A DNA stretch of 47,895 bases. It comes from Ettlia oleoabundans. Its lineage: Eukaryota; Chlorophyta; Chlorophyceae; Chlamydomonadales. The stretch is taken from contig JAAMXP010001398.1 in assembly GCA_019693395.1 (NCBI GenBank), positions 1 to 47,895 on the forward strand. The letters are read 5' to 3'. How positions within the stretch are numbered: the stretch's first letter is position 1; each line of letters begins with the position of its first letter. Shown one piece after another: positions 33,187 through 44,259 of the stretch. The notes beneath the pieces are model-generated. The model worked only from the letters and a program-made list of their open reading frames with translations. It was not told where the DNA came from and searched no databases. A program made the position numbers and the translations under genes.

Positions 33187-36110
33187 ATGGCAGCAGCTCT
33201 TATGGCCAGCAGCAGCTTGATGTTTAGGGCGGCGGCTGCACCGGCTGGCCTGCGGGCTCTGCCTGTGCGGCGGCGGGTTGGCGTGGTGCGGGTTGCCAAC
33301 ATCGCGGCGCCCGCCGATCAGCTGCTGGGCCAGACCGAGCAAAAGGCTCCACAGCCCCGCTTCGAGGTGCGGTTCGACCTCTACCGTCCCGCCCGGCCAC
33401 TGCCACCAGAGCAGCAGTCCGCTTTGCCTGGTGGCGGGCGATGGCAACCAGGAAGGCTTGTATGAGCTATTCATGTGGCCATGTCTGGTGCACTCGGGTT
33501 GCCGCCTCACCCCTTGCGCCGCCATCCGCCACTGGCGACTGACCCTGTTTTAGTGCCTGCAGGGTCCCCAGCGCCTGGCCAACCCCCCGCCCTTCACCCT
33601 CCAAGACATGCGTGATGCTATCCCTGCGGAGTGCTTCGAAAAGGACACATTCCGCTCATTTGGTGGGTTTCTCGGCAGGAAGCAGGGAGTGCTTGCCCGT
33701 CTCCGTATGCACACAAGCAGCGCGGAATGCCCGCACCGCTCCTCTCCTGTGTTCGCCGCAGCTTGCGCCCGGCACGTACTGTGTCATGCTCCAGTCAAAG
33801 GTGTGGATAATGCCATCGACAGCCACCTACCCTTGTGCCAGGGTGCCTCCCAACCTTCCCACCCTGTTCAACCTCCCCCTCTGCCCCTGCAGCCCACCTG
33901 GCCTTGGACGTGGGCGTCGTGGCAGCGCTGGCCATTGGTGCCTACACCCTAGACAACCCTTTTGTCTGGCCCCTGTACTGGTTTGCCCAGGGCACCATGT
34001 TCTGGGCGCTCTTTGTGGTGGGCCATGACTGGTGAGTCTGATCACCCCATGCCAGCCAAGCCAATGGCAGGGCATATGCCAAGCCTGACGAACATGCCTG
34101 TCTTGCAGTGGCAGCACACCGTTGTTGCCTCGGCGCTGCTGTTCGCGTGCTAAGGTTCCTGATGTGGTTGTTGTTTGTCCACTCCTGCTTGTGCAGCGGC
34201 CACCAGAGCTTCAGCAACAACAAGGCGCTGAACGATTTTGTGGGCAACATCGTGCATTCCTCCATCATGGTGCCCTACCATGGCTGGCGCATCTCTCACC
34301 GCACCCACCACGCAAACGTGCGTTCTGGCAGCAACGGTTTGGACGATGGCTGGGCGGCCAGCCAGCCAGCAGCCCCGTGGCATCCCGGCGCGAACTGCAT
34401 GCCACTTGCCAGCTGCCAGCCAGCCTGGGTGGATGTTTTCTTCCCGCTGACCAACGACTTGGTGTGACCTGCACATTTCTTTGTCTTCCACCATTGCACA
34501 CACATGCATGCCATTCTTGCCACCACCAAGCCATTTCACATACCTTTCCAATCTAGTTCCCCGGCTGCTGTGCTGCAGCACGGCCACGTTGAGAACGACG
34601 AGAGCTGGCACCCAACCACCGCTGACAACTATGAAAAGATGGACAAGTGGGGCAAGCTGGGCCGCCTGCTCTTCCCCTTCCCGCTTTTCGCTTACCCCTT
34701 CTACGTGAGTGTTGCGCCAGGCTCAGTAAGGCAGGCTAGCTTCAAGAGGCAGCTGGGCAGCAAACTGACAGCTGCGGTGCAAATGTTGTATTTCTGTATG
34801 CTAATCTTACTATGTCCCCTGGGCTCAAGCCTGCACTGGCATGAGGTTGATGTGGGCCTCCCCTTGGAGTCCCTGGTTGCCAACCTGCAGCTGTTCAACC
34901 GCAGCCCAGGCAAGCACGGCTCCCACTACGACCCCAAGTCTGACCTGTTCACTGAGAGCGAGGGCCCGTTGGTGGAGACCTCCAACAAGTTCCAGTGCGC
35001 GTGGATTGGCTTCCTGGCGGGCTGCACCGTGGCTCTGGGCCCCCTGGCCATGCTCAACCTCTACGTGCTGCCCTGTGAGCAAAGCGCGTACACAGCTGTG
35101 ACAGGCTGCAGCTGCTGGGCTGGTTGCATAGCTGTGCACTCAGCCAGCTGACGGTTGGGGCAGCTGTGAAAAGCAGGCAAGCTGGCCAGGCTTCATGCTG
35201 TCTATTGACGAGTTTCGTTCGCAACCAAATGCCAGCATAAGCTTCAAATCTTGAGGGTTATTGTTGAGCCCCGTCCTGTCGTCCCCCTTCTGCAGACTGG
35301 GTGTTTGTGATGTGGCTGGACATTGTGACCTACCTGCACCACCACGGCCCCAGCGACCCTGAGGAGCAGGTGCCTTGGTACCGCGGCGAGCAGTGGTCTT
35401 ACTTCCGTGGCGGCCTCTCCACCATCGATCGCGACTACGGAATCTTCAACAAGATCCACCACGACATTGGAACCCACGTGGTGCACCACCTGTTCCCACA
35501 GGTGCGGGGGTCTTTCCTTGCCCTGGTTGCTGTAGTGCGCCGCCCTAGGCAGGCTTGCGCGTTCTCAACACTTTTTGCGCTTGTATCGTCCCAGCTCGCA
35601 GCCTGTTCTGCTCCCTGCGTGAGCCGGCCCCTATACATGTACGCAGGAGCGTTGACGGTTGGCATGCCGGGCTTACCACGCTCCCTGCTGCCTTGCCCTC
35701 CTCCCCGCTCATGGCTGCAGATCCCCCATTACAACCTGGTGAAGGCCACCGAGGCTGTGAAGCCGGTGATGGGCGAGTACTACCGCGAGCCTGAGCCCTC
35801 GCCAGGCTGGTTCCCCACGCACCTGTGGGAGCCGCTGCGCCGCTCCTTTGCCAAGGACCACTACGGTGAGTGCTGAGACGCGGCACATGGCACTGTTTCT
35901 GCCATGTGTGCAGCCCTGTTTGCCTCGCCCTGCTTGCATGCTGCAGTTGTAAGCAAAGTCCAGAGATACTAGCAGCAGAATTGTCCTAGTGGCCCTCCAC
36001 TGATGCTTTGTTCCCTGCTTTGGTGGCTTGGATCTTCTTGTTTAAATGCAGTCCCGAATGAGGGAGAAATCGTGTTCTACAAAAAGGATGAGAACTTGAA
36101 GCTGTTTTAA
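33187..36110 (+). CDS. FAD7: Chloroplast omega-3 fatty acid desaturase (FAD7/FAD8 type)
   Basis: This membrane di-iron enzyme converts 18:2/16:2 acyl chains on plastid glycerolipids to 18:3/16:3 using ferredoxin. Nine exons encode 419 residues: 33187-33366, 33563-33662, 33893-34031, 34197-34317, 34579-34704, 34891-35074, 35296-35501, 35721-35865, 36052-36110. A transit peptide ([20 protein letters not shown]) precedes the conserved core. The three His boxes are complete: HDCGH (about 138-142), HRTHH (about 174-178) and HVVHH (about 344-348). Family stretches [43 protein letters not shown] and [17 protein letters not shown] point to omega-3 rather than omega-6 FAD6, whose first box is HDCAH. 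Residues 61-93 ([18 protein letters not shown]) fit the usual start of the FAD7 core. Exon 1's donor at 33367 is chosen by phase. Divergent from the thylakoid-type gene. Confidence 0.94.
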
Positions 36111-37015
36111 GCCCTCACAGTCGCCCCATCCCCGCCGGCAGCAGCATGGCATGCATCCTGCCACAGCAGCCCTCAGAGCCGGCGTGGCAAGGACGCTTGG
36201 CTGCTCCACACTTAGCCAGCTGATCCCACTCTTCTCTCTTCCGTGCTCTTACACATCATGTAGCTGCATACAAACTATTCCTTCGTTTCAATCTCCGTAT
36301 TTTATTGCAACTCATCTGTTTGGTTGCAGTTTCTTTGGCCGCCGTGCTGCGGTCCCTCGTCAGTATCGGGTCCCCCTCCCCCGTCTTCTCATTCGTGCAC
36401 ACTGGCCTTGCAATTGATCAATTCTCTTGCTTGATGATCGTGCTGAGTGATGGCTGAGCGCGTGTCCCGCACTGACTGGGGCAGCGGGGCTCCACCACAC
36501 TTGGGATGGCCCCAATCAACCGCTCATTCTTCTTTGGCATGATCTGTGTGTCATTCCCCATCTCAAATTTATTTCCCAGAGGCTATGCCCAGTCTTACAA
36601 CAAACGAGCCGCCCTGGAAGCGCTCCCCCCTTCTGCCCTTCCTGTTCGTCAACCGTCACATGACACACCGCCACCCACCCTCCCGCATACCATTCTGACA
36701 TTGGCAGCACACAACACCCCATAGCGGCATGTCAGCAACTTGTTGTGTCGCAGAATGTGTTGACAGTTCCTGTTTAAGTGGAAATGTAGGCATGAAGCAG
36801 CCTGGGGAGTTGAAGGGAAGCTACCCACTAGCACTCTCCAGGGGACTTTCCAAGAGGGGAACCATAGAGGCCAGAGTTTTGCCTGTTCGTTACGCTTCAC
36901 TAGTACTTAGTGCTCAAAACTCCTTCTGCTGCTACTCCCTCCCGTGGATGTTCTGGCTCGTTTTGTCTGCTGCCAACGGCCGCTGGGGGCCTTGAAGGGC
37001 ATCAGCCACACCACC
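36111..37015. other. Long intergenic region after the desaturase
   Basis: About 900 bp in which I see no gene: open frames lack domains, splice-site support and codon-use character of the neighbours. It should contain the FAD7 3' UTR and the sulfotransferase promoter. I found no TGTAA in a clear position. Confidence 0.55.
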
Positions 37016-38769
37016 ATGCGATTCGAGCAACCTAGGTGAGAGTATCGCTAGCAGCGAGAGAGCTTGCAAGACATGAGCAGCCAGGGAGCGAGGCAGTCCT
37101 AGGACAGTGAACTAAACCTTGGAGGCTGGGGGAGTCGCCTAAACGCCTCGAAGCTGGGTTGTCATGTCCTTTTCCTTACAAGGCTGACGCCATAATGCAT
37201 TCCTAGGCCTAGGCTAGAGATGGGGGCAACAAAGTCATGAGAGTCGGCCCCTCCCCCTGTGCCACCGCGCTCCGAAAGTTGCCACAGCTTCGCCGCCACC
37301 ACAATACCACCTTCTTGCAGCTATGCAAGCATTGTGCACGAGCAGGAGCTTGGCCAGCGGTGTGGCGGCATTGATGTCGAGGATGCCGCTGCTTACTGCA
37401 TCCCTGCTGACCGTGAGCTGGTTTATATTCTCCCTGCAGGGGCTTCCCACACCTGTGCTTACGTTTTGTCATGAGGGTGCTGCCATGCTTCTCCTATTAA
37501 GCAATTGCTTGTTCTCCATCTCGTTCAACGACACTCGCTGTGCAGCATTCCCCCTGGCCCACTGCCTTTTGCAGGAGTGCACTGCAAGGGGTGCAAATGG
37601 GACCCTGAGCGTAAGGTGTGTTTCCGCAACGACTGCGACGCGCTCTTCACACCCGCTGACCTGCGCCAGGAGCAGCGCAAGTGGGCCACGGACCCCCACC
37701 CTCAGCTCATCATAACGGCAGGCCCAGAGCGCAGTGGCTCCACCTGGCTCTTCAATGCAGGTGGGTGCCGGGCACTGGGGTCTGATTGGTCGCCAGGTGG
37801 ATGGGTTCAACGTGCAACTGGGGCCTTGGCCTTGCTGGTTGTCAGCCAACCGCCTGTCTATTTCACCCAGCTTACTGCTCTGACTTCCTGCCATGCAGTG
37901 CGCCTACTGTTTCAGCATGCCCGCAAGCCGCTGGACGCCTACTGGCTCAAGGAGATGACAGATGCAGCTCTAGATGCCCGTGGAGTGGGTGGGTGGCTCT
38001 ATAACTATGATGTGAGACGCAGCCCGAAAGCCCCAGAGCCAACCTTAAAGGGATCATACTGCAGTGCTTGTGTTTCATTTTGTCAAGCTTGTCCAAGCCT
38101 TTCCAGGTGCAGGCGAGCCAGGCGCCCACCACGTGCTGATCAAGACACACGCCTGGAGCGACAAGTTTGACCTGGGCCGAGCCACGCACGGTGGGTCAAG
38201 TTTTTTCCTGGGTGTCAGGTAGCTGTAGGTCTCGTCACCCCACAGTTGTTGGAAATGTTGACATCATCGGTGACCAGAAATTAGCATAAACACACCTCCC
38301 CGGTTGCAGTGTTTGTCACCCATCGTGACCTGCGCCAGGTGCTGGCCTCCTACCGGCGGATGAGATGGTGAGCTCATTCAGCCGCTGCCGTGTGGCAGCT
38401 TGAATAGCAGCTGCGGCGCACCTCCCATTTTTGTTGTGCCAACCCTGCAGTGTGCCAAACCAGCTTCAGTTGTGTTTAGAATGATCGTATTGTTTGTTGC
38501 AGGGAGTTTGAGCTGCCACAGAGCTATGTGCAGCACCACATGAAGTGGCGGGTACGTGGCCTTTCTGGTACACTTGAGCCAAGCTGTTACTAGGCAGACA
38601 TCAAATTCCTTGCACGCAGCAGCTGGTAATCTGAACATGCCCGGTGTTTCTTAAGCAAATGTTGCTTGCAGGAGGTGGCGGAAATGGACATTCCTTTCGA
38701 GGACATCTATAGCTGCCCCGAAGCTGTGCTGCAGGACCTGGCAGCGCGCATGGGGCTGCAGGAGGTGCG

Positions 38770-38801
<32 letters not shown>

Positions 38802-39388
38802 ATTTTCTGGAGGATTTCTGTGTTAAGAAAGTGTTTAGTGTGCATGCTGCTTCTCTTTGGCTCAGACGCTATTGGTGTATTGTGTTTCACGTGAAAAGAG
38901 CTGCTACCTCATTTCTGCCGCCTGCTTCCTGGCTGTTGTGCAGGTGGATTTCCCAGGCGTGCTGCACGACCTTAGCAATCTGCCGGTGCCCAAGGACTGG
39001 GTGGACCCTGTCACACAGGCAAGAAGAGAAGATAGAGCGGGTTTAATTGCCCGCCTTGTATCTCGACTTACGTTCCGGAAGGGAATCATGCTCATTGCCT
39101 GCTTGCCTGCCTGCCTTGTGGCCCGTTTATGTGCAGATTTGGCCATCCCACATCTCCACCCCCTACATGGAGGCACGCAAGAAGGCTGTGGCTGGCAACG
39201 CCGCCGCCAGCTCTGCCAACACTGACCGCAGCAGCACCAGCAAAGGTGGGCAGGCGTCATTCGAGGATGCCATGGGTGAGGGCTTGCGGCCGCCCACGCC
39301 CACAGCGAGGGAGCAGCTGGACAATGAGGCAGCGGACCAGTTGGTGGTACGCTTTCCAGAGTACTTCAAGCTGTATGGATACCAGTGA
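37016..39388 (+). CDS. Sulfotransferase-domain protein with N-terminal Cys motif
   Basis: Ten exons encode 332 residues: 37016-37035, 37321-37412, 37575-37760, 37899-37988, 38107-38190, 38310-38367, 38503-38551, 38672-38764, 38944-39018, 39137-39388. The P-loop-like 5'-PSB motif GPERSGSTWLFN (about 87-98) and the 3'-PB motif VTHRDLRQVLASYRR (about 160-174) mark a PAPS-dependent sulfotransferase. Before it, HCKGCKWDPERKVCFRNDCD (about 40-59) has four Cys in a C-x2-C-x8-C-x4-C pattern that may bind zinc. No signal anchor is seen, so a soluble cytosolic enzyme is likelier than a Golgi type II enzyme. The 20-nt first exon ends at a consensus CTAG|GTGAGA donor and keeps phase. The exon 4 donor and exon 5 acceptor are ambiguous by a few bases. 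The intron after exon 9 uses GC. The acceptor substrate is unknown. Confidence 0.82.
38770..38800. repeat. (CCTG)n tetranucleotide microsatellite
   Basis: About 31 bp of uninterrupted CCTG units inside intron 8 of the sulfotransferase gene, six bases after the donor GT. Further imperfect CCTG runs lie at 39098-39117. Confidence 0.9.
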
Positions 39389-39744
39389 CTGGCGAATGTC
39401 CTTAAAAATGGCATGCACAGTGATTTGTTGTTGATCGCCAGCTGGTACAGTGGCAAGTGTTGGAAGACAATGTTCAAATAAACCACACTGCTTGTGTTGC
39501 ATGTCATTTGTGCAAATAAACCACACTGGTTGTGCATTGTGTTGCATGTCATTTGTGACTTCATGCGTCCGTATTGAAACGCCACGGGGAGTAGCTTCAA
39601 GCAGACGAAACAACAGAGAGAGTGAAAGGGATGCCGCCTGAAGAAGCGAGTCTGGCGGCGGGGTATTGCCACAGCACCCCTTGCCACATCATCGCATGCA
39701 CGTGCATTCGTTCTAGGGGAACGCGCTCCTTCTATGATTCCTCG
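39389..39744. other. Intergenic region between sulfotransferase and WD40 genes
   Basis: About 360 bp. It contains the duplicated 3' UTR element with two AATAAA copies and the upstream region of the WD40-like gene. No separate gene is supported. Confidence 0.5.
39475..39557 (+). repeat. Tandem duplication in sulfotransferase 3' UTR with two AATAAA copies
   Basis: Unit 1 (39475-39512, 38 bp) and unit 2 (39513-39557, 45 bp) both start CAAATAAACCACACTG and end TTGCATGTCATTTGTG. Unit 2 carries a 7-bp insertion and one G/C change. Each holds AATAAA (39477-39482 and 39515-39520), within 130 nt of the stop, so the pair may act as alternative poly(A) sites. Confidence 0.85.
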
Positions 39745-42409
39745 ATGAATGAACCATGCACTCTAGCTCCAGGAGACGTTGAAGTGCGAGCAAGTGCAGG
39801 TGCGGCCGGCGCGGCAGCGTTGCAGGGTTCTCCGACTGCTGTATTGTCGGTAGTGCCTTCGGCAAAACAGGGCTCCCTCCCGCTGCGCAGGCAGCAAGCG
39901 GGTACATGGCCCCCGCCGGCCGCCACCACACCCGGCCGCGCCGCAGTGCCTGCTCCACCGCGAGCTAGCGGGCCCTGCACCGAGCCAGAAAGTGCAGCGC
40001 TGGAATAGCTTTGAACACTTCAGATTGCTGCGGCAATGGGATTGTTACGCGCAGCAGGATGCGTGGCCCCCCTTCTTCCTGCGGCGGCGCAGCCCCGTTC
40101 GAGAAGTGCTGGCTGCGCCCAGCAGGCTGGTTATTGCCCTTGCAGAGTCAGGAGTGTGCACAGCTTTTGACCAAGGTGAGGTTTCAAGTTTGCTGTTGGT
40201 CAAGTTTGCTGTTGGTCCGGACTGCATGGGATAGTCGAGCTCTGTGTAAAGAATGCTTCTGCTGCTTTAACACATTTGACCTGTTTTCGCTCGTGGCCCC
40301 TGGCCTGCTCCCTTCTGAAACCTACTTGGCCGCAGAGTCTGGCGATCCGCTCTGCTTCCTCAACGTTGAGGCAGATGAAGTCATGCGCTCGCTGTTCCTC
40401 AGCCAGCAAGCCCTGATCACCATCAGCGTCTTTAGCGGCGGTAAGTGCCTCGAAACAGGAACAACGTTGGGAAGGGGTGCGGGCTCTACTTTGGTGGCTG
40501 CTTCTTAGTTTCTCTGCCTACTAGTGCTCTTGACAGGTGAACCTTCCACAGTCCTCCAAACATGTAAATGAGCCCGCACTTCTCCCTCTCCTCTGTAGAT
40601 GTATCTCAAGGCCTGCGAGTGCGTTCCACCCCGCTGGCCAGCATCTGGGCGGGACGACCGCAGCAGGCCTGGCGCCCCCTGTTCACATCCGAGGTCCTGC
40701 ACTGGCCAGGCTTTGTGGAGTTTTGTGACGTCAACGATGTGGCGGTGACATGCTGCGCTGAAACAAGGTGCTTTGGCTTGCTGGTGCCTGCGCGGCTGGG
40801 CGAGGCTAGCGAGTGCCTGCTCAACTTCTACCAAAAGAGCGCCTTGCTGAATAAAGCCGCACTCCCAACTGCCCGCCTGCCCGCTTGCCTGCCTCTCCTC
40901 TTTGCCTGTTCAAGCCCGTCTGGCTGCTCCCTGTTGCAGGAGGTACAAGGTATGGGACCTATGTGCGCCCCTGCAGCCGCGATTCTTCATCGACAGCCAC
41001 CGTGTGCGCGACCTGAAGATAGCAAACGGGGCCATCCTGCTGACGATGCGGGGGAGGCGGGAGGGGGAGCTGCACCTGCGGGTACTGGACCTGCAGCATG
41101 GCGACTGTGTCAGGGTGGGTGGGTGGGTGGATGAATGAAGTGGGCCACGGGGACTTAATGGAGCGATACAGCCACTTATTGTTGCTGGTTGCATGGCTCT
41201 TGTCAGTTCTCAGTGCAAACTTGCAGGCCTGCCACAGCGTCTTCAGGGCATTGCTTGGACGGCAGCAGCTCGCTGTTTGCGCTGCCTGCCTGTTGCGATG
41301 GCAGAATTGTGAGTGAATTAACACCTGCCCCTGCTCCACCCCTGCAGGAGGTGTGCGTGTCTCAGCAGGGCGGGGATGGGTGGGAGCTGGTGGAGCTGTT
41401 TGGGCGGCACCTGCTCACCAAGGTGCCAGGAGGACCGCTGTGCATCACGAATGTGGTGTCAGGAGTCGCAAGGTGCTAGCAGGCTCCGCAGCATGGCCAA
41501 AGCAGTGCTGTGTGTCATGTGCAGCGGCACATTGAAATCCAATGCTTACAGCCGAGCAGAACCAGGTCTTGATCATATGCTGTCGCACGTCTCGTTGTTT
41601 ATCAATGCATGCGTGCAGGGAAGTGGATGCCGCTCGATTCCCAGCCCCGGAAGCCTTCATCCACCTGCCCTTCAACCACTCATTCCTGGCCTTCTGGGAG
41701 GCACACGGTGCTCAAGTGCGACAGCTAGTCTGGCTGCCGCGCCGCTCTGCCTTCTCGCTGCATCGGCGCTGGAGTGCATGCTTTCAGAGTATGCAGTTGC
41801 AGCAGCACGCTAAGTCCTGTGGATTGGCTTACACGGCAACCCTAACACGTAACTAGTGTGTGTTATGGTTGCTTGTGCTTTTTGCAGCTGTGGAGCTTCC
41901 ACGGGGAGCGGCTGTCCACCCTGGTGGGGGCCTCTCTTTCCACCACTGCCAACACCGTGTTCGTCAGCGATCCTCAGGACTTGATGTTCGTGTATAGCCC
42001 TCCCACCAGCAGTACAAATCAGGTCAGCAGCTTACAGGCAAATCTAGCAGAGGCAGCAGCAAGGCAGCATGAGCGGAGTGAAACGGGAGGCGCCGCCACA
42101 GTCAATGGCGGCATTCGAGCGGATGTTAGCACCAGCGGGAACGGCAGCAGCATCCATGCTGGCAGCAGCAGACAGGACACAACTCACCTGGGTTGTGTGC
42201 GTGTTTTTGACTTGCTGACGGGACGCCAAGTCGCCGTTGTACAGCCGCCACCGCCTGCTGGCAGCAGCATAGACGGCCACTCACCAGGCACCATAGCATC
42301 TGCTGCTGGTGCCGCACTGAAGCACGTCACGGCCATCTTTTACGACCAAACCACCCACCGCGTGTACACAGGCACGGCAGATGGCAAAGTGCAGGCCTGG
42401 GGGCTTTGA
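39745..42409 (+). CDS. Plant-type transducin/WD40-like beta-propeller protein, function unknown
   Basis: Eight exons encode 491 residues: 39745-39849, 39998-40175, 40336-40440, 40599-40767, 40940-41114, 41348-41472, 41619-41715, 41888-42409. Family landmarks are RWNSFEHFRLLRQWD, ESGDPLCFLNVEADEVMRSL, EVLHWPGFVEFCDVND, RRYKVWDLCAPL, HRVRDLKIANGAILLTM, LWSFHGERLSTLVG and the C-terminal repeat VTAIFYDQTTHRVYTGTADG then KVQAWGL. From memory, plants have an uncharacterised WD40-like protein with the same series of motifs (RWNS near the start, WPGFVEFDDVNG, YTGNRHGLVHVW at the end). The blades are degenerate, apart from the last. Residues about 380-430 (after SSTNQVSS) hold a Ser/Gly/Asn-rich loop. 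No catalytic domain is present, so a scaffold role is likely. The first exon and ATG 39745 are uncertain: the acceptor before RWNS is firm, the upstream donor (TCG|GTAGTG) is chosen by phase. Confidence 0.75.
41113..41132 (+). repeat. (GGGT)n run at a splice donor
   Basis: GGGTGGGTGGGTGGGTGGAT overlaps the donor of intron 5 of the WD40-like gene (intron starts at 41115). Four G-runs could form a G-quadruplex in the pre-mRNA. Confidence 0.75.
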
Positions 42410-42842
42410 TTCCAGCCTGCAGCGCCCCTGTATCATAGTTGTTGAACTGGAAGCATGCATTGTACGTACAACTCTCATAATTTGCACACACTATCTGTTG
42501 CATCCTGTTCTGCACCAATTCATTTCATGGTTATATACCCAATCTGTCAACACACACCTGTGTGTTATCAAAGACATCAAATGTATGGAAACCAATGGGT
42601 GGCGGCATTGAGGGATTCAGTCCTAACCAGTTGGGAGCACAAGCTTGCCTTGCACACCAGTTGGATGCAGTGAACGGCGCAGCTCTACAGCTCAAACACA
42701 TCGCTGTTATACAGAAGCACAGTGGTGTGGTGAAGAAGTACAAGGCACACCGTCCTAAGTTTTGTTGATACAGGTACCAAAAAGGGCTGGCATTGCTCTG
42801 CAGCTCATTGAAATGGTCAGGTGCTACGACCAACACTGCTGG
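42410..42842. other. Convergent 3' region between WD40-like and TMEM19-like genes
   Basis: About 430 bp between two convergent stop codons. No gene is supported and no TGTAA on either strand is clearly placed. It probably holds both 3' UTRs. Confidence 0.55.
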
Positions 42843-43894
42843 TCAGCATGGTCGCAGGAGGTGGAAGGCGGCTGCTGCCATCAGACCGCTTGTTGCCACA
42901 CTGGCCACAACGTTCACCCCCGTGTTGCTCAGCACATCCCGGCCGCTGATGTGGCGCACTGCTGTGCCGTTTGCAGCGGGCTTCCCAGACACCGCCTTGC
43001 CGCTCTTCTCATCGTACCCGCTGTACTGCAGAGTGGCGCCAAGCAGGCTGTCCATTAGAGACCCTAACACTCCCGCGGCCAGCGCCAGAGGCACAATGCG
43101 CCAGCTGGCCACTGCCTGGCAAGCAATCGCTCCCTCAGCTGCCGCCTTGCCATTGCCGGTGCCGCCAGACAAAGCGGATGACAGGCCAGCAGCGGCCCAG
43201 TAGCAGCTGCCCATGAGAAGTCCACCAGCTGCCGCTGCGGCGGTCCCCAGGAGCGACACGCCGCCGTTGGTCCCTGGTGGCACAACCCGCCCCGTGGTGA
43301 TGAGGCGCGGCGGCGCCCTGCTGGCTATGCCCACCTCGCTGCTCCATGTGTCGGCGCAGCAGCAGGCGTAGAAGCCGACAAAGGCTGCCGCCATCAACTG
43401 TGCGATGGCAGCGTGGTTGCCTGCTGCTTGCAGCCAGGCAGTGGCAGCCGCCAGGCAACCTCCCAGAAGGCTGTTGGCCAACACCTGGGCTGCCCCGCGT
43501 TGGGCTCCAACTGCATGGCCCGCCTCCAACTGAGCCTTGAGGTCTGAACGCCACTTGGTCAGCTTGGAGCTGGTCAAATAGAAGAGGATTAGGGTCAGCC
43601 CATACTCCAGCCCACTGAACATGTGCACAGTGCCCACCACAAACGCCACCGCAGCGCCTGTAGGCCAGTGACAAGTGCGGACACCGGCAGCGGGCGGCGG
43701 CGGGAGGCGATGAGACCCCACGCGTTACAGTCAGGATCATACGCAGCCCTCAATTTCACGACTCTTGGGTCACCTGAGGGCGTGAGCGACCGCTTTGCCA
43801 AACCCCTTCTGGCCAACCCAGCCGCGATGCAGCTTGAGATCAGCAAGCGGAGTATCATATTTGCCGCAAACTTCCAACGCACGTTCCTGAGCAT
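42843..43894 (-). CDS. TMEM19 / DUF92-family integral membrane protein
   Basis: Two exons (43774-43894 and 42843-43657) encode 311 residues. The DUF92 family includes animal TMEM19, plant PGR and the phytyl-phosphate kinase VTE6, all polytopic membrane proteins. Landmarks in order are LAKRSLTPSGAAVAFVVG (first family motif, which only appears after splicing), YGLTLILFYLTSSKLTKW, CADTWSSEVGIASRAPPRLI, VPPGTNGGVSLLG, LGSLMDSLLGATLQYSG and RHISGRDVLSNTGVNV. The paired acidic residues in DTWSSE and MDSLLGA are the family's conserved polar core. The series is closest to TMEM19/PGR rather than VTE6, though phytyl-phosphate kinase activity cannot be excluded. The subcellular site is unclear; there is no obvious transit peptide. 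Unusually few introns for this window. Confidence 0.85.
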
Positions 43895-44259
43895 GTGGCA
43901 GTTCGAAAACTGACTCGATTGACTGCTGAGGGCAAAAGTTGCTGACGCAGCATGATGTCAATACAGCATGACCCAACCGCAGTTTCCTTGACCGCCACCG
44001 CCACCAGGATGATGCAAAGCTCGGGGAGGGGGGGGGGGAGTCTCTTAGTGGCTGACTCACACGTGGGTGGAGGGCAGACATAGAGCCATAAATGGGCCAT
44101 TTACGACACTGTCACAAGTGCACACTGGTCTCAACAAACCATGAACCGTTGGGCCATACTACAGAGGCGCTGGTTCTAAGATTTACAACTAAGCACCAAT
44201 GTTTCCAACTCAATCAAGCAACAACGCAAGCCTTTTCAGCCCACGTCCAATTCCCTCCG
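43895..44259. other. Intergenic region between TMEM19-like and DGAT1 genes
   Basis: About 365 bp holding the promoter of the TMEM19-like gene and the 3' UTR of DGAT1 (both minus strand). A long G-run lies near 44022-44040. No gene is supported. Confidence 0.6.
44183..44187 (-). terminator. Putative polyadenylation signal TGTAA (DGAT1)
   Basis: TTACA on plus (TGTAA on minus), 73 nt past the DGAT1 stop. Confidence 0.5.

Noticed and set aside
36151..36724. Open frames of 72-88 codons after the desaturase
   Set aside because: No domain, no splice-site logic and no codon bias like the neighbours; treated as UTR and spacer.
39992..40008. GTG at 39992 as the start of the WD40-like gene
   Set aside because: It lies across an intron acceptor (GTGCAG before CGCTGG); an upstream exon with an ATG is more likely.
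42044..42317. Minus-strand frames inside the last WD40-like exon
   Set aside because: Antisense shadows of a well-supported 174-codon exon.
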